56,148 nucleotides of DNA from Actinomycetes bacterium (GTDB lineage Bacteria > Actinomycetota > Actinomycetes > Nanopelagicales > Nanopelagicaceae). A model generated the notes under the pieces. The model was not told where the DNA came from. It ran no database searches and worked only from the letters and a program-made list of their open reading frames with translations. Of this stretch, positions 9,248 through 19,395 are shown one piece after another. How positions within the stretch are numbered: position 1 is the stretch's first letter; the number at the start of each line of letters is the position of its first letter. The DNA lies in assembly GCA_025363635.1 (NCBI GenBank), contig JANYDL010000061.1:1-56148 (forward strand), in the 5' to 3' direction. The position numbers and the translations under genes are program-made.

Positions 9248-10066
9248 TCAATCAACTCGTTTGGAAGCAATGCCAGCCCTCTTGAAAGCGATAAAAGCAC
9301 CGATTGCCACGATCGCGCTGACCCATTCGTTGACACGCAGTCCTGCAATCGTGTGCGCAGAATCGATTCGCAGCGATTCGATGAAGAAGCGACCGACACA
9401 GTAGGTTGCTATATATAAGAGGAAGGCCTGGCCCTTTACCAATTTCTTTTCAAGCCACAGAATCAAGAACGCGAGCAATATGCACCATAGCGATTCATAG
9501 AGAAATGTGGGATGAAATGTGAGGAAATTTTCATAACCTGGTGGGCGATCCACGAGTGGAATTTCGAGTCCCCACGGCAGATTCGTGGGTCGGCCAAATA
9601 GTTCTGCGTTAAACCAATTACCAACTCTTCCAAGTGCCTGTGCGATGAGCACTCCGGGTGCGAGACAATCTGCGAATATCGCAAAGGAGAGCGCTCCCCC
9701 GCGACCCGTTCTAGCAATTCTGCGATATTGCCACCATGCACCTAAAGTTCCCAGCGATATTGCACCCCAGATACCGAGACCGCCTTGCCAAATTTTGAAG
9801 GCGTCTAACGGTTTGCCGTTCGCACCAAAATACGCATCGGGTGAAGTGATGAGGTGATAAAGACGTCCACCGATGATTCCTAACGGAACAGCGACTACAG
9901 CGACATCGGCCACGAAGTTTGGGGCTCCGCCCCGTTGGCGAAAGCGTCGATCACCCCAATAGATTGCTACCGCGATGCCAAAAATTATGCAGAGAGCATA
10001 AAAATGTACTGTGAAAGGTCCTATTCCGAATTCCGAGCGAGAGGGAGTTGGAATTGATTTAAGCAC
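9248..10066 (-). CDS. lgt: Prolipoprotein diacylglyceryl transferase
   Basis: This 272-residue integral membrane enzyme transfers diacylglycerol from phosphatidylglycerol to the lipobox cysteine of prolipoproteins, the step before signal peptidase II (lspA, also in this window). The family signature GRVGNWFNAELFGRPTNLPW lies at 146-165, with the essential arginine R147. About seven hydrophobic segments are visible. The start is a GTG at 10066, nine bases after the stop of the DsbA-like gene; no clear ribosome-binding site precedes it. Position between trpA and gltB matches other actinobacteria. Confidence 0.95.
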   Translation of the reverse strand: MLKSIPTPSRSEFGIGPFTVHFYALCIIFGIAVAIYWGDRRFRQRGGAPNFVADVAVVAVPLGIIGGRLYHLITSPDAYFGANGKPLDAFKIWQGGLGIWGAISLGTLGAWWQYRRIARTGRGGALSFAIFADCLAPGVLIAQALGRVGNWFNAELFGRPTNLPWGLEIPLVDRPPGYENFLTFHPTFLYESLWCILLAFLILWLEKKLVKGQAFLLYIATYCVGRFFIESLRIDSAHTIAGLRVNEWVSAIVAIGAFIAFKRAGIASKRVD

Positions 10067-10075
10067 TTTTGCTAT

Positions 10076-10735
10076 TTAGCCTTCGATGGCCTTTTTGAAA
10101 GCCGCCGCATCCATGTATTGGGTGTTGCGATCAATCTCTTTTCCATTTATTTTCACCGTCGGCGTCGAAGTAACTTTTTGGACGTTACCATCGTTGGCAA
10201 CATTCTGGACCCAACCTGAGTAAGTACCTTTATTAATGCACTCCGTAAATTTAGAAGAAGTCAGCCCAACGGCTGCGCCAGACTTAATAAGCGCAGCGTT
10301 AGACCAAGTTCCTGTGTTTTCCTTACCTTGATTCGCGTATAGATAGGCGTGTAACTGAAGAAACTTTCCCTCATCTGCGGCGCACGCCACTGAGTTGGCG
10401 GCAAGAACTGATTCTGTTCCAATAAATGAAAGTACATGGAAGACCACTTTTACTTTCTTCGCGCTGATGAGATCTTTTATATATGCGCCGTTAACTGATT
10501 CGAATTGCTTGCAAATCGGACACTGCAGATCTTCCCAAATGTCGACGGTCTTGCCTTTTGCATCTCCATTAAAAACAATGCCATAGCCATCGGCTTTGGA
10601 GACGGCGGAAGGAATTGCAGCGGTCTTGGATTTATTGCTCATCACGGAAAAAACCGTGCCGACCACGACAACAAATATGACCATGCCAATCACTAAGTAG
10701 CGCGTGACCTTATCTCCCCCAGATTTCTGAGCCAT
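10076..10735 (-). CDS. Membrane-anchored DsbA-like thiol-disulfide oxidoreductase
   Basis: The 219-residue protein has one N-terminal membrane segment (about 13-32) and an extracytoplasmic thioredoxin-fold domain with the redox motif CPIC (C72-C75). The insert of the DsbA/Thioredoxin_4 family and a cis-proline region (VTSTPTVKING) near the end are present. A further cysteine pair (about C118 and C161) could be structural. It probably oxidises or repairs disulfides in exported proteins. Same-strand tandem placement with lgt suggests joint expression. The exact substrate is unknown. Confidence 0.85.
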   Translation of the reverse strand: MAQKSGGDKVTRYLVIGMVIFVVVVGTVFSVMSNKSKTAAIPSAVSKADGYGIVFNGDAKGKTVDIWEDLQCPICKQFESVNGAYIKDLISAKKVKVVFHVLSFIGTESVLAANSVACAADEGKFLQLHAYLYANQGKENTGTWSNAALIKSGAAVGLTSSKFTECINKGTYSGWVQNVANDGNVQKVTSTPTVKINGKEIDRNTQYMDAAAFKKAIEG

Positions 10736-10817
10736 TCCTTATGATCCATTCTCTCATCGGCACTCAACAGCCATTGTCGGACTATCTTACTTTCGTAGAT
10801 CGTAGGGCATTACAAAC

Positions 10818-11621
10818 TCATCTGCCTTCTCGAACACCTGCCACCAACTCTTCAGCCAGTTCTCTAAGTTGCGCCAACCCCACTTCTTCATTCTGTGCCT
10901 CTAGAAGTACCTTAATGAAGGCTGAGCCCACGATGACTCCGTCTGCATATCCGGCGATCTCTCTGGCTTGGATGCGTGATGAGACACCCAATCCGACCGC
11001 GACCGGAAGTTGGGAGATCGATCGTATGCGTTCTACTAAATCTTTCGCCTGGCTTGAAACTGATGTGCGACCTCCCGTAACACCCATCAAACTCGCGGCG
11101 TAGACAAAGCCTGAACAACGCTCGACCACTGCCTTCAACCTTTCATCAGTGGTGCTCGGCGCAACTACATAGATCCGATTGATCTGAGCGGCATCTGTTG
11201 CAGCAGACCAACCAAGGGATTCCTCGATAGTTAAATCGGGAGTGATGACTCCAGATCCCCCGCGCCGCGCAATTTCGCTTGCAAATTTCTGTGGGCCATA
11301 TTTTTCAATGGGGTTCCAATATGTCATAACGACGCAAGCCAAACCGAGTTCGTGAACAAAATTCAAGGTATCAAAGACATCCTTAGCACCGGTTCCCGAT
11401 TTCAAAGATATCTCTGCTGCAGCTTGAATAATTGGGCCATCCATGACGGGGTCGCTATAGGGAAAACCAATCTCAATGGCATCAACTCCAGCGTGCGCCA
11501 AAACTTCAAGTGCTTTTCGCGAACCTTTCTGAGACGGAAAGCCTGCAGGCAAATAAGCAATTAGTGCAGCGCGATTTTCCTTACGCGTTTTGCGCATTAA
11601 ATTTTCAAGCGATGTTGTCAC
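10818..11621 (-). CDS. trpA: Tryptophan synthase alpha subunit
   Basis: This 267-residue TIM-barrel subunit cleaves indole-3-glycerol phosphate to indole, which passes to TrpB through the complex tunnel. The catalytic glutamate lies in [12 protein letters not shown] and the second acidic residue in loop 2 (PDLTIEE). The phosphate-binding [11 protein letters not shown] region is present. The ATG overlaps the trpB stop as ATGA. It is the last gene of the his-trp run and is followed by an 82-base gap where no clear terminator is seen. Confidence 0.96.
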   Translation of the reverse strand: MTTSLENLMRKTRKENRAALIAYLPAGFPSQKGSRKALEVLAHAGVDAIEIGFPYSDPVMDGPIIQAAAEISLKSGTGAKDVFDTLNFVHELGLACVVMTYWNPIEKYGPQKFASEIARRGGSGVITPDLTIEESLGWSAATDAAQINRIYVVAPSTTDERLKAVVERCSGFVYAASLMGVTGGRTSVSSQAKDLVERIRSISQLPVAVGLGVSSRIQAREIAGYADGVIVGSAFIKVLLEAQNEEVGLAQLRELAEELVAGVREGR

Positions 11622-12820
11622 GCGAGATCAATCTTGAAATAGTCGGCTGCTGTTTGGACATCCTTGTCACCGCGTCCCGAAAGATTCACTAACAAAATGG
11701 AGTTTGGCCCCATCTCTTTTCCTATGATCATGGCTCCTGCCAAAGCGTGAGCACTTTCAATTGCGGGAATTATCCCTTCCGTCTTACATAAAGTAGCAAA
11801 GGCATTCATCGCTTCATCATCGGTAATCGCTCGGTATTGCGCCCGCCCCGAATCAAGCAAAAAGGCATGTTCAGGTCCAACTCCCGGATAATCTAAACCA
11901 GCCGAAATAGAATGTGATTCAATCGTTTGGCCATTTTCATCTTGGAGTACGTATGAGCGAGTACCGTGCAAAACTCCAACCGTGCCCCCTGTTAGCGTTG
12001 CAGCATGCCGACCGGTTTCAACGCCATCTCCCCCCGCTTCAAGACCAATGAGTTTGACTTCTGTATCGGGAATGAAGGCATGAAAAATTCCAATAGCGTT
12101 CGAGCCTCCGCCGATACATGCCAAGACAGCATCAGGAAGTCGTCCCGTGAGTTCAAGAACTTGGTCCCGAGCTTCTTCGCCAATGATCTTATGAAAATCG
12201 CGCACCATTGTCGGGAAAGGATGAGGACCGGCGACAGTACCCAAAAGGTAGTGCGTAGATTCCACATTGGTTACCCAATCTCTCATCGCTTCATTTATTG
12301 CATCTTTCAATGTGCGCGAGCCCGCTTTGACTGCCACCACTTGAGCACCTAAAAGTTTCATTCTTGCTACGTTGAGAGCTTGTCGTCGTGTGTCTTCCTC
12401 ACCCATATAGACAACACATTCGAGTCCGAAAAGTGCTGCTGCCGTAGCAGCGGCGACTCCATGCTGACCCGCTCCGGTTTCGGCGATGATGCGCTTCTTG
12501 CCCATTCGCTTTGTAAGAAGGGCTTGACCCAAAACATTGTTGATCTTGTGGCTGCCAGTGTGATTCAAATCCTCCCGCTTCAGTAGAATGCGCGCACCGC
12601 CGGCAAACTCCGCAAATCGTTTCGCTTCAGTGATGATGCTAGGACGTCCGGTATAGGTCAGTTGAAGTTCTCTTAACTCGGCTTGAAATGTCGGATCGGC
12701 GATCGCTGAAATATGTGCGGCTTCCAGCTCATCCAATGCACCGATGAGCGCCTCAGGTACAAAGCGACCGCCATATGGTCCAAAGTGACCAAGAATCTCG
12801 GGCTGGATGGAAGGCGTCAT
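11618..12820 (-). CDS. trpB: Tryptophan synthase beta subunit
   Basis: The 400-residue PLP enzyme condenses indole with serine to form tryptophan. PLP-binding K92 lies in [15 protein letters not shown], and the phosphate loop [10 protein letters not shown] is intact. Length and start ([20 protein letters not shown]) are typical of TrpB1, the form that pairs with TrpA. It begins 13 bases after the trpC stop and overlaps trpA by four bases. Confidence 0.97.
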   Translation of the reverse strand: MTPSIQPEILGHFGPYGGRFVPEALIGALDELEAAHISAIADPTFQAELRELQLTYTGRPSIITEAKRFAEFAGGARILLKREDLNHTGSHKINNVLGQALLTKRMGKKRIIAETGAGQHGVAAATAAALFGLECVVYMGEEDTRRQALNVARMKLLGAQVVAVKAGSRTLKDAINEAMRDWVTNVESTHYLLGTVAGPHPFPTMVRDFHKIIGEEARDQVLELTGRLPDAVLACIGGGSNAIGIFHAFIPDTEVKLIGLEAGGDGVETGRHAATLTGGTVGVLHGTRSYVLQDENGQTIESHSISAGLDYPGVGPEHAFLLDSGRAQYRAITDDEAMNAFATLCKTEGIIPAIESAHALAGAMIIGKEMGPNSILLVNLSGRGDKDVQTAADYFKIDLA

Positions 12821-12833
12821 AGTGTAGAGAACC

Positions 12834-13607
12834 TTACCCCGAGCCTAAGAGCGCTTGCATCGTTTTTTTGGGATCTCCTCCACGCACTAGCGCTTCACCG
12901 ATGAGTAATGCATTCGCTCCGTGGGATTGAGCAAAGAGAACATTTTCACGAGTGGCAATACCAGATTCTGCAACTCTAATTTTTGAGCGAGGAATCAGTG
13001 GTAGCAGCTCGGAAAAAACCCCATAGCGAATAGTGAGGTCCTTTAGATTGCGAGAATTAACACCAATGATGTCAGCATCAATTTCCATCGCGTGAGTCAA
13101 TTCATTTTCAGAATGAACTTCTACTAAGGCTTGCATTCCAAGTTCATGGGTCAGGGAATAGAATTCCTTTAGTTGAGCAAATGAAAGCGCAGCAACAATG
13201 AGTAACACTAAATCCGCTCCGTAAGCTCGCGCTTCGAAGAATTGGTATTCATCAACCATAAAGTCCTTACGAAGTACCGGCAGAGAAATATTCTTCTTTA
13301 CGGTGGAAAGGTCTTTCAAGGACCCACCAAATCTGCGACCTTCAGTGAGCACGCTTACAATGCTCGCCCCTGCTTCCTCGTATGCAAGAGCCAATGCAGC
13401 AGGATCTGAAATTTGAGCGAGATTTCCTTTACTGGGCGAAGAGCGTTTTACCTCGGCAATGACTGAGAGATTCTTCGTCTGTAGCGCTAAAAGTGGATTC
13501 CGTATGGCGCCAGTCTGAACCGCCATCTGCTCCAACTGCTCCAAAGGAAGTTGATGATGGCGAAAATCTTCACGCACTCCAGCAATAATTTCGTCAAGGA
13601 CTGTCAT
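12834..13607 (-). CDS. trpC: Indole-3-glycerol phosphate synthase
   Basis: This 257-residue TIM-barrel enzyme closes the indole ring from carboxyphenylaminodeoxyribulose phosphate. Conserved blocks are [13 protein letters not shown], the catalytic lysine in [14 protein letters not shown], and [11 protein letters not shown]. It is monofunctional: no TrpF domain is fused, in keeping with the PriA enzyme upstream taking that step. Its ATG overlaps the stop of the small membrane gene as ATGA. Confidence 0.96.
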   Translation of the reverse strand: MTVLDEIIAGVREDFRHHQLPLEQLEQMAVQTGAIRNPLLALQTKNLSVIAEVKRSSPSKGNLAQISDPAALALAYEEAGASIVSVLTEGRRFGGSLKDLSTVKKNISLPVLRKDFMVDEYQFFEARAYGADLVLLIVAALSFAQLKEFYSLTHELGMQALVEVHSENELTHAMEIDADIIGVNSRNLKDLTIRYGVFSELLPLIPRSKIRVAESGIATRENVLFAQSHGANALLIGEALVRGGDPKKTMQALLGSG

Positions 13608-13774
13608 GGCACTTCACTGACGTCGGTTGGATCAATGCCCCTATCTAGAGCGCTCCATGCCGATAATTCTTGTGGTTTTCTCTCATACCTGGATGGCAAT
13701 TTTACGATTCGTCGAATGAGAAGAAACGAAGCCGCTACAAGTAGGATCGAGACAAGCAGAATCTTCCCAATCAT
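13604..13774 (-). CDS. 56-residue single-pass membrane microprotein between trpE and trpC
   Basis: An ATG at 13774 opens a 56-codon frame ending in TGA at 13604-13606. The start overlaps the trpE stop as ATGA and the stop overlaps the trpC start as ATGA, so translation is coupled on both sides; this is strong evidence that it is a real gene. The product has one hydrophobic segment (residues 5-20, LLVSILLVAASFLLI after MIGKI), then a basic RR and a polar, acidic tail ending DVSEVP. Other actinobacteria keep a larger membrane protein of unknown function in this slot (seen, for example, between trpE and trpC in mycobacteria), so this may be a reduced form. No function can be assigned. Confidence 0.82.
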   Translation of the reverse strand: MIGKILLVSILLVAASFLLIRRIVKLPSRYERKPQELSAWSALDRGIDPTDVSEVP

Positions 13775-15291
13775 AAGGTTCTTACTTTATTTGCCGCTTC
13801 AACTGCACTCAGCACAGCAGCTGCTTTATTGATTGTCTCTTGATCTTCGGCCACAGGATCAGAATCTGCAACAATTCCACCACCTGCTTGCACATATGCA
13901 GTTCCCTGATAAATAACGGCCGTTCTAATAGCAATGCACGCATCGATATTTCCTGCAAAATCGATGTAGCCAATTGCTCCTCCGTAGATACCTCTCCTCG
14001 TCATCTCTAGAGTTTCAATAATTTCCATGGCCCGCGGTTTTGGTGCACCTGACAAGGTGCCCGCCGGAAAAACCGAGTACAGCGCATCAACAGCGGACTT
14101 AGTTTTTGCCAGTGTTCCGGTAACGGTGGAAACAATATGCATGACATGCGAGAACCGTTCGATCTCCATGAAATCAACAACTTCTACACTTCCGGCCTCG
14201 CACACTCTTCCCAAATCGTTTCGCCCTAAGTCAACAAGCATGAGATGTTCTGCGCGTTCCTTCGGATCTGCCAAGAGTTCTTCACCTAGCCGATGATCTT
14301 CTTCGGGAGATTCAGATCTGGGGCGTGTCCCGGCAATAGGGTGGATGAAGACTTCGCCATCTGTAACTTTGACGAGCGCCTCTGGGCTTGAACCCACTAT
14401 CTCTATTCCACCAGTCAATCGAATGAGATACATATAAGGGCTTGGATTATTGATGCGCAACATGCGGTAGACATCTAGGGCATCTGCCTGACAAGCCATG
14501 GTGAATCTTTGGGCAACGACAATCTGAAAAGCTTCGCCAGCAACGATTTCCTTCTTTGCTAATTCAACATTCGCTTGATGCACTTCTGTACTTGTATCTC
14601 GTTTGAAATTTGCAGGGACTCTCTTTGTCAACTCAGAAATTTTGCTAGGCAATGGCTTCAACAAATCTGATTGCATCTTGTCCAAACGATTTTGTGCATC
14701 TTCCCAAGCTTCATCTATTCGATCATCACTCCCATCCCAATTGATAGCGTTTGCGATTAAAGTGATCGATCCCTCTTTGTGGTCGAGAACGGCTAAATCA
14801 CTGGTCAACATAAATAGTAAATCGGGGATGGGTAAATCTTTCGTAGTTAAGTTCGGTAGCCGTTCAAGTGCCCGAACGCAGTCATAACCCATAAAACCCA
14901 CAAATCCACCGGTCAGTGGAGGTAACCCCTCAATTTTGGGAGATCTCAAATGAACCGACGCAATTTTCAGAGCATCTAAAACCGGAATGTCTACCGGTGC
15001 GCCCACGGGCATCACACCTTGCCATACGGCGCGACCATCCTGTTCAGTCAAAGTAGCTTGACTACGGACTCCAACAAATGAATAACGTGACCAAGTGCCA
15101 CCAACTTCCGCTGACTCTAGAAGGAAAGTCCCAGCGGAATTCTTTGCCAATTTCTGATAGACACTCAGTGGAGTCTCACTGTCAGCCAATAGTTTTCGAG
15201 AAACTGGCAGAACATTGAAATCTTTTGCGTATGCTCGAAACTCTTCTAGGTTCAATCCATACTCCCAGTCATGAGGCGCCGGTGAAAACAC
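13771..15291 (-). CDS. trpE: Anthranilate synthase component I
   Basis: The 506-residue subunit forms anthranilate from chorismate, the first committed step to tryptophan. The feedback site motif LLES is at about 97-100 ([10 protein letters not shown]), so tryptophan inhibition is expected. The catalytic half carries [13 protein letters not shown] and [13 protein letters not shown]. No glutaminase domain (TrpG) is fused or adjacent, so it must be encoded elsewhere. The long frame starts at GTG 15291 with AGGTGA upstream, overlapping hisI by 40 bases. A TTG at 15255, overlapping the hisI stop with GGGAG upstream, is an equally plausible start giving 494 residues. Confidence 0.95.
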   Translation of the reverse strand: MFSPAPHDWEYGLNLEEFRAYAKDFNVLPVSRKLLADSETPLSVYQKLAKNSAGTFLLESAEVGGTWSRYSFVGVRSQATLTEQDGRAVWQGVMPVGAPVDIPVLDALKIASVHLRSPKIEGLPPLTGGFVGFMGYDCVRALERLPNLTTKDLPIPDLLFMLTSDLAVLDHKEGSITLIANAINWDGSDDRIDEAWEDAQNRLDKMQSDLLKPLPSKISELTKRVPANFKRDTSTEVHQANVELAKKEIVAGEAFQIVVAQRFTMACQADALDVYRMLRINNPSPYMYLIRLTGGIEIVGSSPEALVKVTDGEVFIHPIAGTRPRSESPEEDHRLGEELLADPKERAEHLMLVDLGRNDLGRVCEAGSVEVVDFMEIERFSHVMHIVSTVTGTLAKTKSAVDALYSVFPAGTLSGAPKPRAMEIIETLEMTRRGIYGGAIGYIDFAGNIDACIAIRTAVIYQGTAYVQAGGGIVADSDPVAEDQETINKAAAVLSAVEAANKVRTL

Positions 15292-15590
15292 GTAACTTCA
15301 CCTGTGTGACAGGCCGGGCCAGTTTGCTTCACTTTGAGAAGTAAGGCATCACTATCGCAATCCAACGCGATGGATTGAACTTCTTGAATATTCCCGGAGG
15401 TAGCCCCTTTAATCCAAATCTCACTCCTACTTCGGCTCCAGTATGTGGCCATCTTGGTCTCCATCGTCAGAGTCAAAGCCTCACGATTCATCCACGCCAG
15501 CATTAACACCTGTCCAGTATCTGCTTCCTGAACAATCGCTGCAACGAGATCAGTTGATGATTGGAAAAGATTCTCAGGTAATGGCTCCAT
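15252..15590 (-). CDS. hisI: Phosphoribosyl-AMP cyclohydrolase
   Basis: This 112-residue enzyme opens the purine ring of phosphoribosyl-AMP in histidine synthesis. The metal-binding block [20 protein letters not shown] contains the conserved Asp residues and Cys/His. There is no fused HisE domain, so the pyrophosphohydrolase must be encoded elsewhere. It lies 14 bases after hisF and overlaps trpE, joining the histidine and tryptophan genes in one run. Confidence 0.95.
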   Translation of the reverse strand: MEPLPENLFQSSTDLVAAIVQEADTGQVLMLAWMNREALTLTMETKMATYWSRSRSEIWIKGATSGNIQEVQSIALDCDSDALLLKVKQTGPACHTGEVTCFHRRLMTGSMD

Positions 15591-15604
15591 GGAACCATTG
15601 TGCC

Positions 15605-16378
15605 TTATGACAATCCAGGTTGGCGCACCAAATAACTCTCGGCCGCCAAATAGTCCTTAACTTCGCTAATACGATACTGACCAAAGTGAAAAATACTTGC
15701 CGCCAGGAGCGCATCCGCGCCTGCTTCCAGTGCATGTGCAAAATCGCTCAGTTTTCCTGCGCCTCCGCTGGCAATCACCGGTACATGCGAGATTTCTCTA
15801 ACTGCCTTTATTAGTTGAACGTCATAACCCGCCTTCGTGCCATCTGAATCCATCGAGTTTAAGAGTATTTCGCCGATGCCAAGATGAATTGCCTTTTCAA
15901 TCCAGATCAAAGCGTCTAAGCCAGTACCGTGGCGACCACCATGAGTTGTCACCTCAAATCCTGATTTCGTTTGCGCCCTACGTGCATCAACCGAGAGCAC
16001 AAGCACTTGCGAACCAAATGAATCTGCAATCTCGGCGATGAGTTCTGGTCGAGAAATTGCGGCAGTATTGATAGAAACTTTATCCGCTCCAGCTCGTAGA
16101 AGTGCATTCACATCCGCAACTGTTCGAATCCCGCCTCCTACAGTAAGTGGAATAAACACCTGCTCGGCGGTACGTCGAACCACATCGAGAGTTGTCTCGC
16201 GACCAGAGCTGCTGGCCGAGATATCTAGAAATGTTATTTCATCCGCACCCTCCTCGTCATACAGCGCAGCCATCTCAACTGGATCCCCTGCATCGATCAA
16301 ATTCTTAAAATTTATCCCTTTAACCACGCGCCCATCCTGTACATCAAGACATGGGATGATGCGGACGGAAAGACTCAC
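15605..16378 (-). CDS. hisF: Imidazole glycerol phosphate synthase cyclase subunit
   Basis: A 257-residue TIM barrel that, with HisH, makes imidazole glycerol phosphate and AICAR. The catalytic aspartates lie in [15 protein letters not shown] (D11) and [13 protein letters not shown]. The start is a GTG that overlaps the priA stop (GTGA). Placement straight after hisA/priA and close to hisH is standard for the glutaminase-cyclase pair. Confidence 0.96.
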   Translation of the reverse strand: MSLSVRIIPCLDVQDGRVVKGINFKNLIDAGDPVEMAALYDEEGADEITFLDISASSSGRETTLDVVRRTAEQVFIPLTVGGGIRTVADVNALLRAGADKVSINTAAISRPELIAEIADSFGSQVLVLSVDARRAQTKSGFEVTTHGGRHGTGLDALIWIEKAIHLGIGEILLNSMDSDGTKAGYDVQLIKAVREISHVPVIASGGAGKLSDFAHALEAGADALLAASIFHFGQYRISEVKDYLAAESYLVRQPGLS

Positions 16379-17112
16379 TTGCGAGTTACCTCGAGCGCTT
16401 CTTCTAGAGTAAATGCTGCGGCATACAGCGCCTTTCCAACGATCGCTCCCTCAACGCCAATGGCATGCAGACTCGCGAGAGTTGCAATATCTGCTAACGA
16501 AGAGACGCCACCGCTTGCGACAATTGGTCTTGAAGTCACATCACACACCTGACGAAGTAGTTCAACATTAGGACCAGTGAGAGTTCCATCGCGAGTCACA
16601 TCCGTTAAGACATATCTTGCACAGCCATCGTTATCTAAACGAGTGATTGTTTCAAAAAGATCTCCACCATCTTTAGTCCACCCACGGGCAGATAAAGTTC
16701 TACCTCGCACATCAAGTCCAATAGCAATTCGATCTCCATGTTCAGCTATTACTTTGGAGGTCCATCCAGGATTCTCAAGGGCCGCGGTGCCTAGATTTAC
16801 ACGCTTGCAACCCGTTGCTAAAGCCATCGCTAAAGAATCATCGTTTCGAATTCCGCCTGAAAGTTCAACGTCAATATCCAACTTACCAATGACCTCAGCC
16901 AATAATTGAGCGTTACTGCCGATTCCGAAGGCGGCATCCAGGTCAACCAGGTGGATCCACTGTGCGCCTGCCCTTTGAAATTCCAAAGCTGCGTCCAAGG
17001 GGTTACCGTAAATGCTTTCCTTAGAGAGCTCACCCTGGACCAGACGGACCGCTTGGCCATTCTTGACGTCAACGGCAGGAAGCAATATTAAGTTTGGCGA
17101 GTCAAAATGCAT
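16375..17112 (-). CDS. priA: Phosphoribosyl isomerase A (HisA, probably also TrpF activity)
   Basis: This 245-residue TIM barrel isomerises ProFAR in histidine synthesis. It follows mycobacterial PriA closely ([35 protein letters not shown]) and keeps the ARGW segment whose Arg and Trp in M. tuberculosis PriA serve the second reaction, phosphoribosylanthranilate isomerisation for tryptophan. No trpF is present in the window, and trpC is monofunctional. The ATG at 17112 shares its A with the hisH stop (TAATG) and has GGGG eight bases upstream; an in-frame TTG at 17130 is less likely. Confidence 0.93.
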   Translation of the reverse strand: MHFDSPNLILLPAVDVKNGQAVRLVQGELSKESIYGNPLDAALEFQRAGAQWIHLVDLDAAFGIGSNAQLLAEVIGKLDIDVELSGGIRNDDSLAMALATGCKRVNLGTAALENPGWTSKVIAEHGDRIAIGLDVRGRTLSARGWTKDGGDLFETITRLDNDGCARYVLTDVTRDGTLTGPNVELLRQVCDVTSRPIVASGGVSSLADIATLASLHAIGVEGAIVGKALYAAAFTLEEALEVTRK

Positions 17113-17717
17113 TATAAATTCCCCACCCAATTCTTTATAAGAGCCAAACCTGCCCTGCCAGATTTCTCAGGATGAAATTGGGTTGCAGAGATTGCACCAT
17201 CTTCTACCGCCGCTACAAATCGTTCCCCGTAATTTCCCCATGTCACTTGTCGCGCGTGCGAATTCTTGGCGGCGTATGAATGGACAAAGTAAAAAGATTC
17301 GTGGTCAATTCCATGAAAAAGCGCAGATTTATTTGGTGGTATAACGGAATTCCAACCCATGTGCGGAAGTATCGGAGCATCCAATTTCGAAATAGATTCT
17401 TCCCAAATTCCAACACCTTGGAGAGTTGAGCCATGACGATCTTTTTCGGTTCCACTTGAAAAAAGTATTTGCATCCCCACACATATTCCCAATGTCGGTC
17501 GCTGATCTTCTAACCTTTGGCGAATCAGCACGTCCCCGCCGACTGCCAACAACCCCTTCATACAGGCTTGGAAAGCACCAACACCAGGCACGACGAGGCC
17601 TTTGGCTTCGCGGCAAACCTGTATATCAGAGGTAACAACTACATCTGCACCGGAGGTCTCGAAGGCTCTCTGTGCCGAACGAAGATTTCCAGAACCATAA
17701 TCAAGAATCGCGATCAA
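17112..17717 (-). CDS. hisH: Imidazole glycerol phosphate synthase glutaminase subunit
   Basis: The 201-residue class I amidotransferase supplies ammonia to HisF. The nucleophile elbow is LGICVGMQ, and the His-Glu pair is in TQFHPEKSG. The start appears to be TTG at 17717, overlapping the hisB stop (TTGA) and giving the normal N-terminus [11 protein letters not shown]. Translational coupling to hisB would compensate for the weak start codon. Confidence 0.95.
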   Translation of the reverse strand: MIAILDYGSGNLRSAQRAFETSGADVVVTSDIQVCREAKGLVVPGVGAFQACMKGLLAVGGDVLIRQRLEDQRPTLGICVGMQILFSSGTEKDRHGSTLQGVGIWEESISKLDAPILPHMGWNSVIPPNKSALFHGIDHESFYFVHSYAAKNSHARQVTWGNYGERFVAAVEDGAISATQFHPEKSGRAGLALIKNWVGNL

Positions 17718-18298
17718 AGAGATCCCTTAGTCGATGGAATACCTGTGACTCGCCCATCAATACTCACGGCGTCACGAAGCGCCCGCGCTACAGCCTTAAA
17801 TTGGGCTTCAAATACATGGTGTGCGTTCCTTCCCTCAAGAACGCGAATGTGTAGAGCGATGTGGGCTTCAGCGACAAAAGATTCCCAGATATGACGACCT
17901 AGAGTCGTATCAAAGGTACCAATCAATTCTACAATTTCTGGTTGTCGGTGCACCAAATAAGGACGACCGGAAAGATCCACTGCCGCTTGCACTAAGACCT
18001 CGTCCAAAGGAACCATCGCATCGCCAAACCTTCTAATTCCTTCCTTATCACCCAGCGCATCCTTTAGGGCTCGACCCAGCGCTAGGGAAGTATCTTCAAC
18101 TGTGTGATGCGCATCCACGTCCACATCGCCCGTGGTTTTTACCCTTAAATTAAAGCCAGAGTGCTTACCCAACTGACTGAGCATATGATCGAAGAATGGA
18201 ACACCGGTGGCTATATCAACTAATCCGTGTCCATCAATGTTCAGCTCGACAAGTACCTCAGACTCCTTTGTCTTCCTTTCAACATGTGCCGTTCTCAT
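17714..18298 (-). CDS. hisB: Imidazoleglycerol-phosphate dehydratase
   Basis: A monofunctional dehydratase of 194 residues, without the phosphatase domain fused in enterobacteria. The two manganese-binding blocks are visible: FFDHMLSQLGKHSGF with DAHHTVEDT, and later HIWESFVAEAHIALH with GRNAHHVFEA. The ATG at 18298 overlaps the hisC stop (ATGA) and has GGAGG six bases ahead; a GTG six codons earlier (18316) is in frame but lacks a site. Histidinol-phosphate phosphatase must be encoded elsewhere. Confidence 0.96.
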   Translation of the reverse strand: MRTAHVERKTKESEVLVELNIDGHGLVDIATGVPFFDHMLSQLGKHSGFNLRVKTTGDVDVDAHHTVEDTSLALGRALKDALGDKEGIRRFGDAMVPLDEVLVQAAVDLSGRPYLVHRQPEIVELIGTFDTTLGRHIWESFVAEAHIALHIRVLEGRNAHHVFEAQFKAVARALRDAVSIDGRVTGIPSTKGSL

Positions 18299-19395
18299 AC
18301 TTTTCCTCCGATGCACTTGGCTAACGCGTCAATAAACTTCTGATTTTCTTGAGGTGTGCCCACAGTGACACGTAGATAACCCGATAATCCCACATCTCTT
18401 ACTAGAACGCCTTGATCGAGCAGTTCTTTCCAGACCCTTTGTGGCTCTATCACCGAAAAGAGAAGGAAATTAGCATTACTTGGAATGACCCGCGCACCTA
18501 AGCGCGAAATCGCATCAGATATTAAGTCGCGGTCACTCCTTATTTTTTCAACAGTACGTAACGAAGCGGCGCTATGTTTTAGCGCGACTAATCCAACGGC
18601 TTGGGTCAATGTGCTCAAGTGGTACGGCAATCTAACGAGTTGAATCGCGCTAACCACCTTTGAGTCGGCGACAAGGTACCCAATCCGTGCTCCTGCAAAC
18701 GCAAAAGCCTTGCTCATCGTCCGTATAACTACAACGTGTGGGAATCGTTTCACAAAGGTCACGGCCGATTGAATTGAAGAGAACTCTGCATAGGCTTCAT
18801 CAATAACGAGAAGTCCGCCTATCTTCCCCGTTGCGATCGCCAACTCGGCAATCTCATCGATAGCCAGTGAAGTGCCAGTGGGATTGTTGGGAGTTGTAAT
18901 AAAGGTCAACTTAGGCGAATCCTTACTAATCTGGATTAGCGCCTCCGCAAGATCGATAGAAAAATCTTCTCTCCTCTTACCTTCTACCCAAATCGTTTTA
19001 GTGACATGAGCGATAAGGGGGTGCATTGAATACGAAGGGGAGAATCCCAGCGCCTTTCCATCGCCAAATGCGAGAAATAAAGATTGGATGATTTCGTTAC
19101 TGCCATTCGCAGCCCAAATATTTTCGGCCGTAAGATCCGTTGCGGAGAGATTATTTATGAAATCTGCAAGGCCCACTCGAAGAGAGACTGCATCGCGATC
19201 GGGATATCTGTTCAGAGTGCTCGAGATTTCATTAATCTGACCTGCGATTGCTTCCATAAGTTCACGAGAGGGAGCATATGGATTCTCGTTTGTATTCATT
19301 CTGGCCACAGAATGGATTTGAGGCGCCCCATAGGGCGAGAGTTCCATCAAATCTCTACGCAGTGGAAGCCACACAGGCCAGTCTGGCTTTGTCAT
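18295..19395 (-). CDS. hisC: Histidinol-phosphate aminotransferase
   Basis: This 366-residue PLP enzyme transfers an amino group to imidazole acetol phosphate. It shows the fold type I pattern: NTNENPYAPS near the N-terminus, TPNNPTGT, VIDEAYAEF, and the PLP-lysine block RTMSKAFAFAGARIGY. The ATG overlaps the hisD stop and the stop overlaps hisB, both as ATGA. Confidence 0.96.
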   Translation of the reverse strand: MTKPDWPVWLPLRRDLMELSPYGAPQIHSVARMNTNENPYAPSRELMEAIAGQINEISSTLNRYPDRDAVSLRVGLADFINNLSATDLTAENIWAANGSNEIIQSLFLAFGDGKALGFSPSYSMHPLIAHVTKTIWVEGKRREDFSIDLAEALIQISKDSPKLTFITTPNNPTGTSLAIDEIAELAIATGKIGGLLVIDEAYAEFSSIQSAVTFVKRFPHVVVIRTMSKAFAFAGARIGYLVADSKVVSAIQLVRLPYHLSTLTQAVGLVALKHSAASLRTVEKIRSDRDLISDAISRLGARVIPSNANFLLFSVIEPQRVWKELLDQGVLVRDVGLSGYLRVTVGTPQENQKFIDALAKCIGGKV

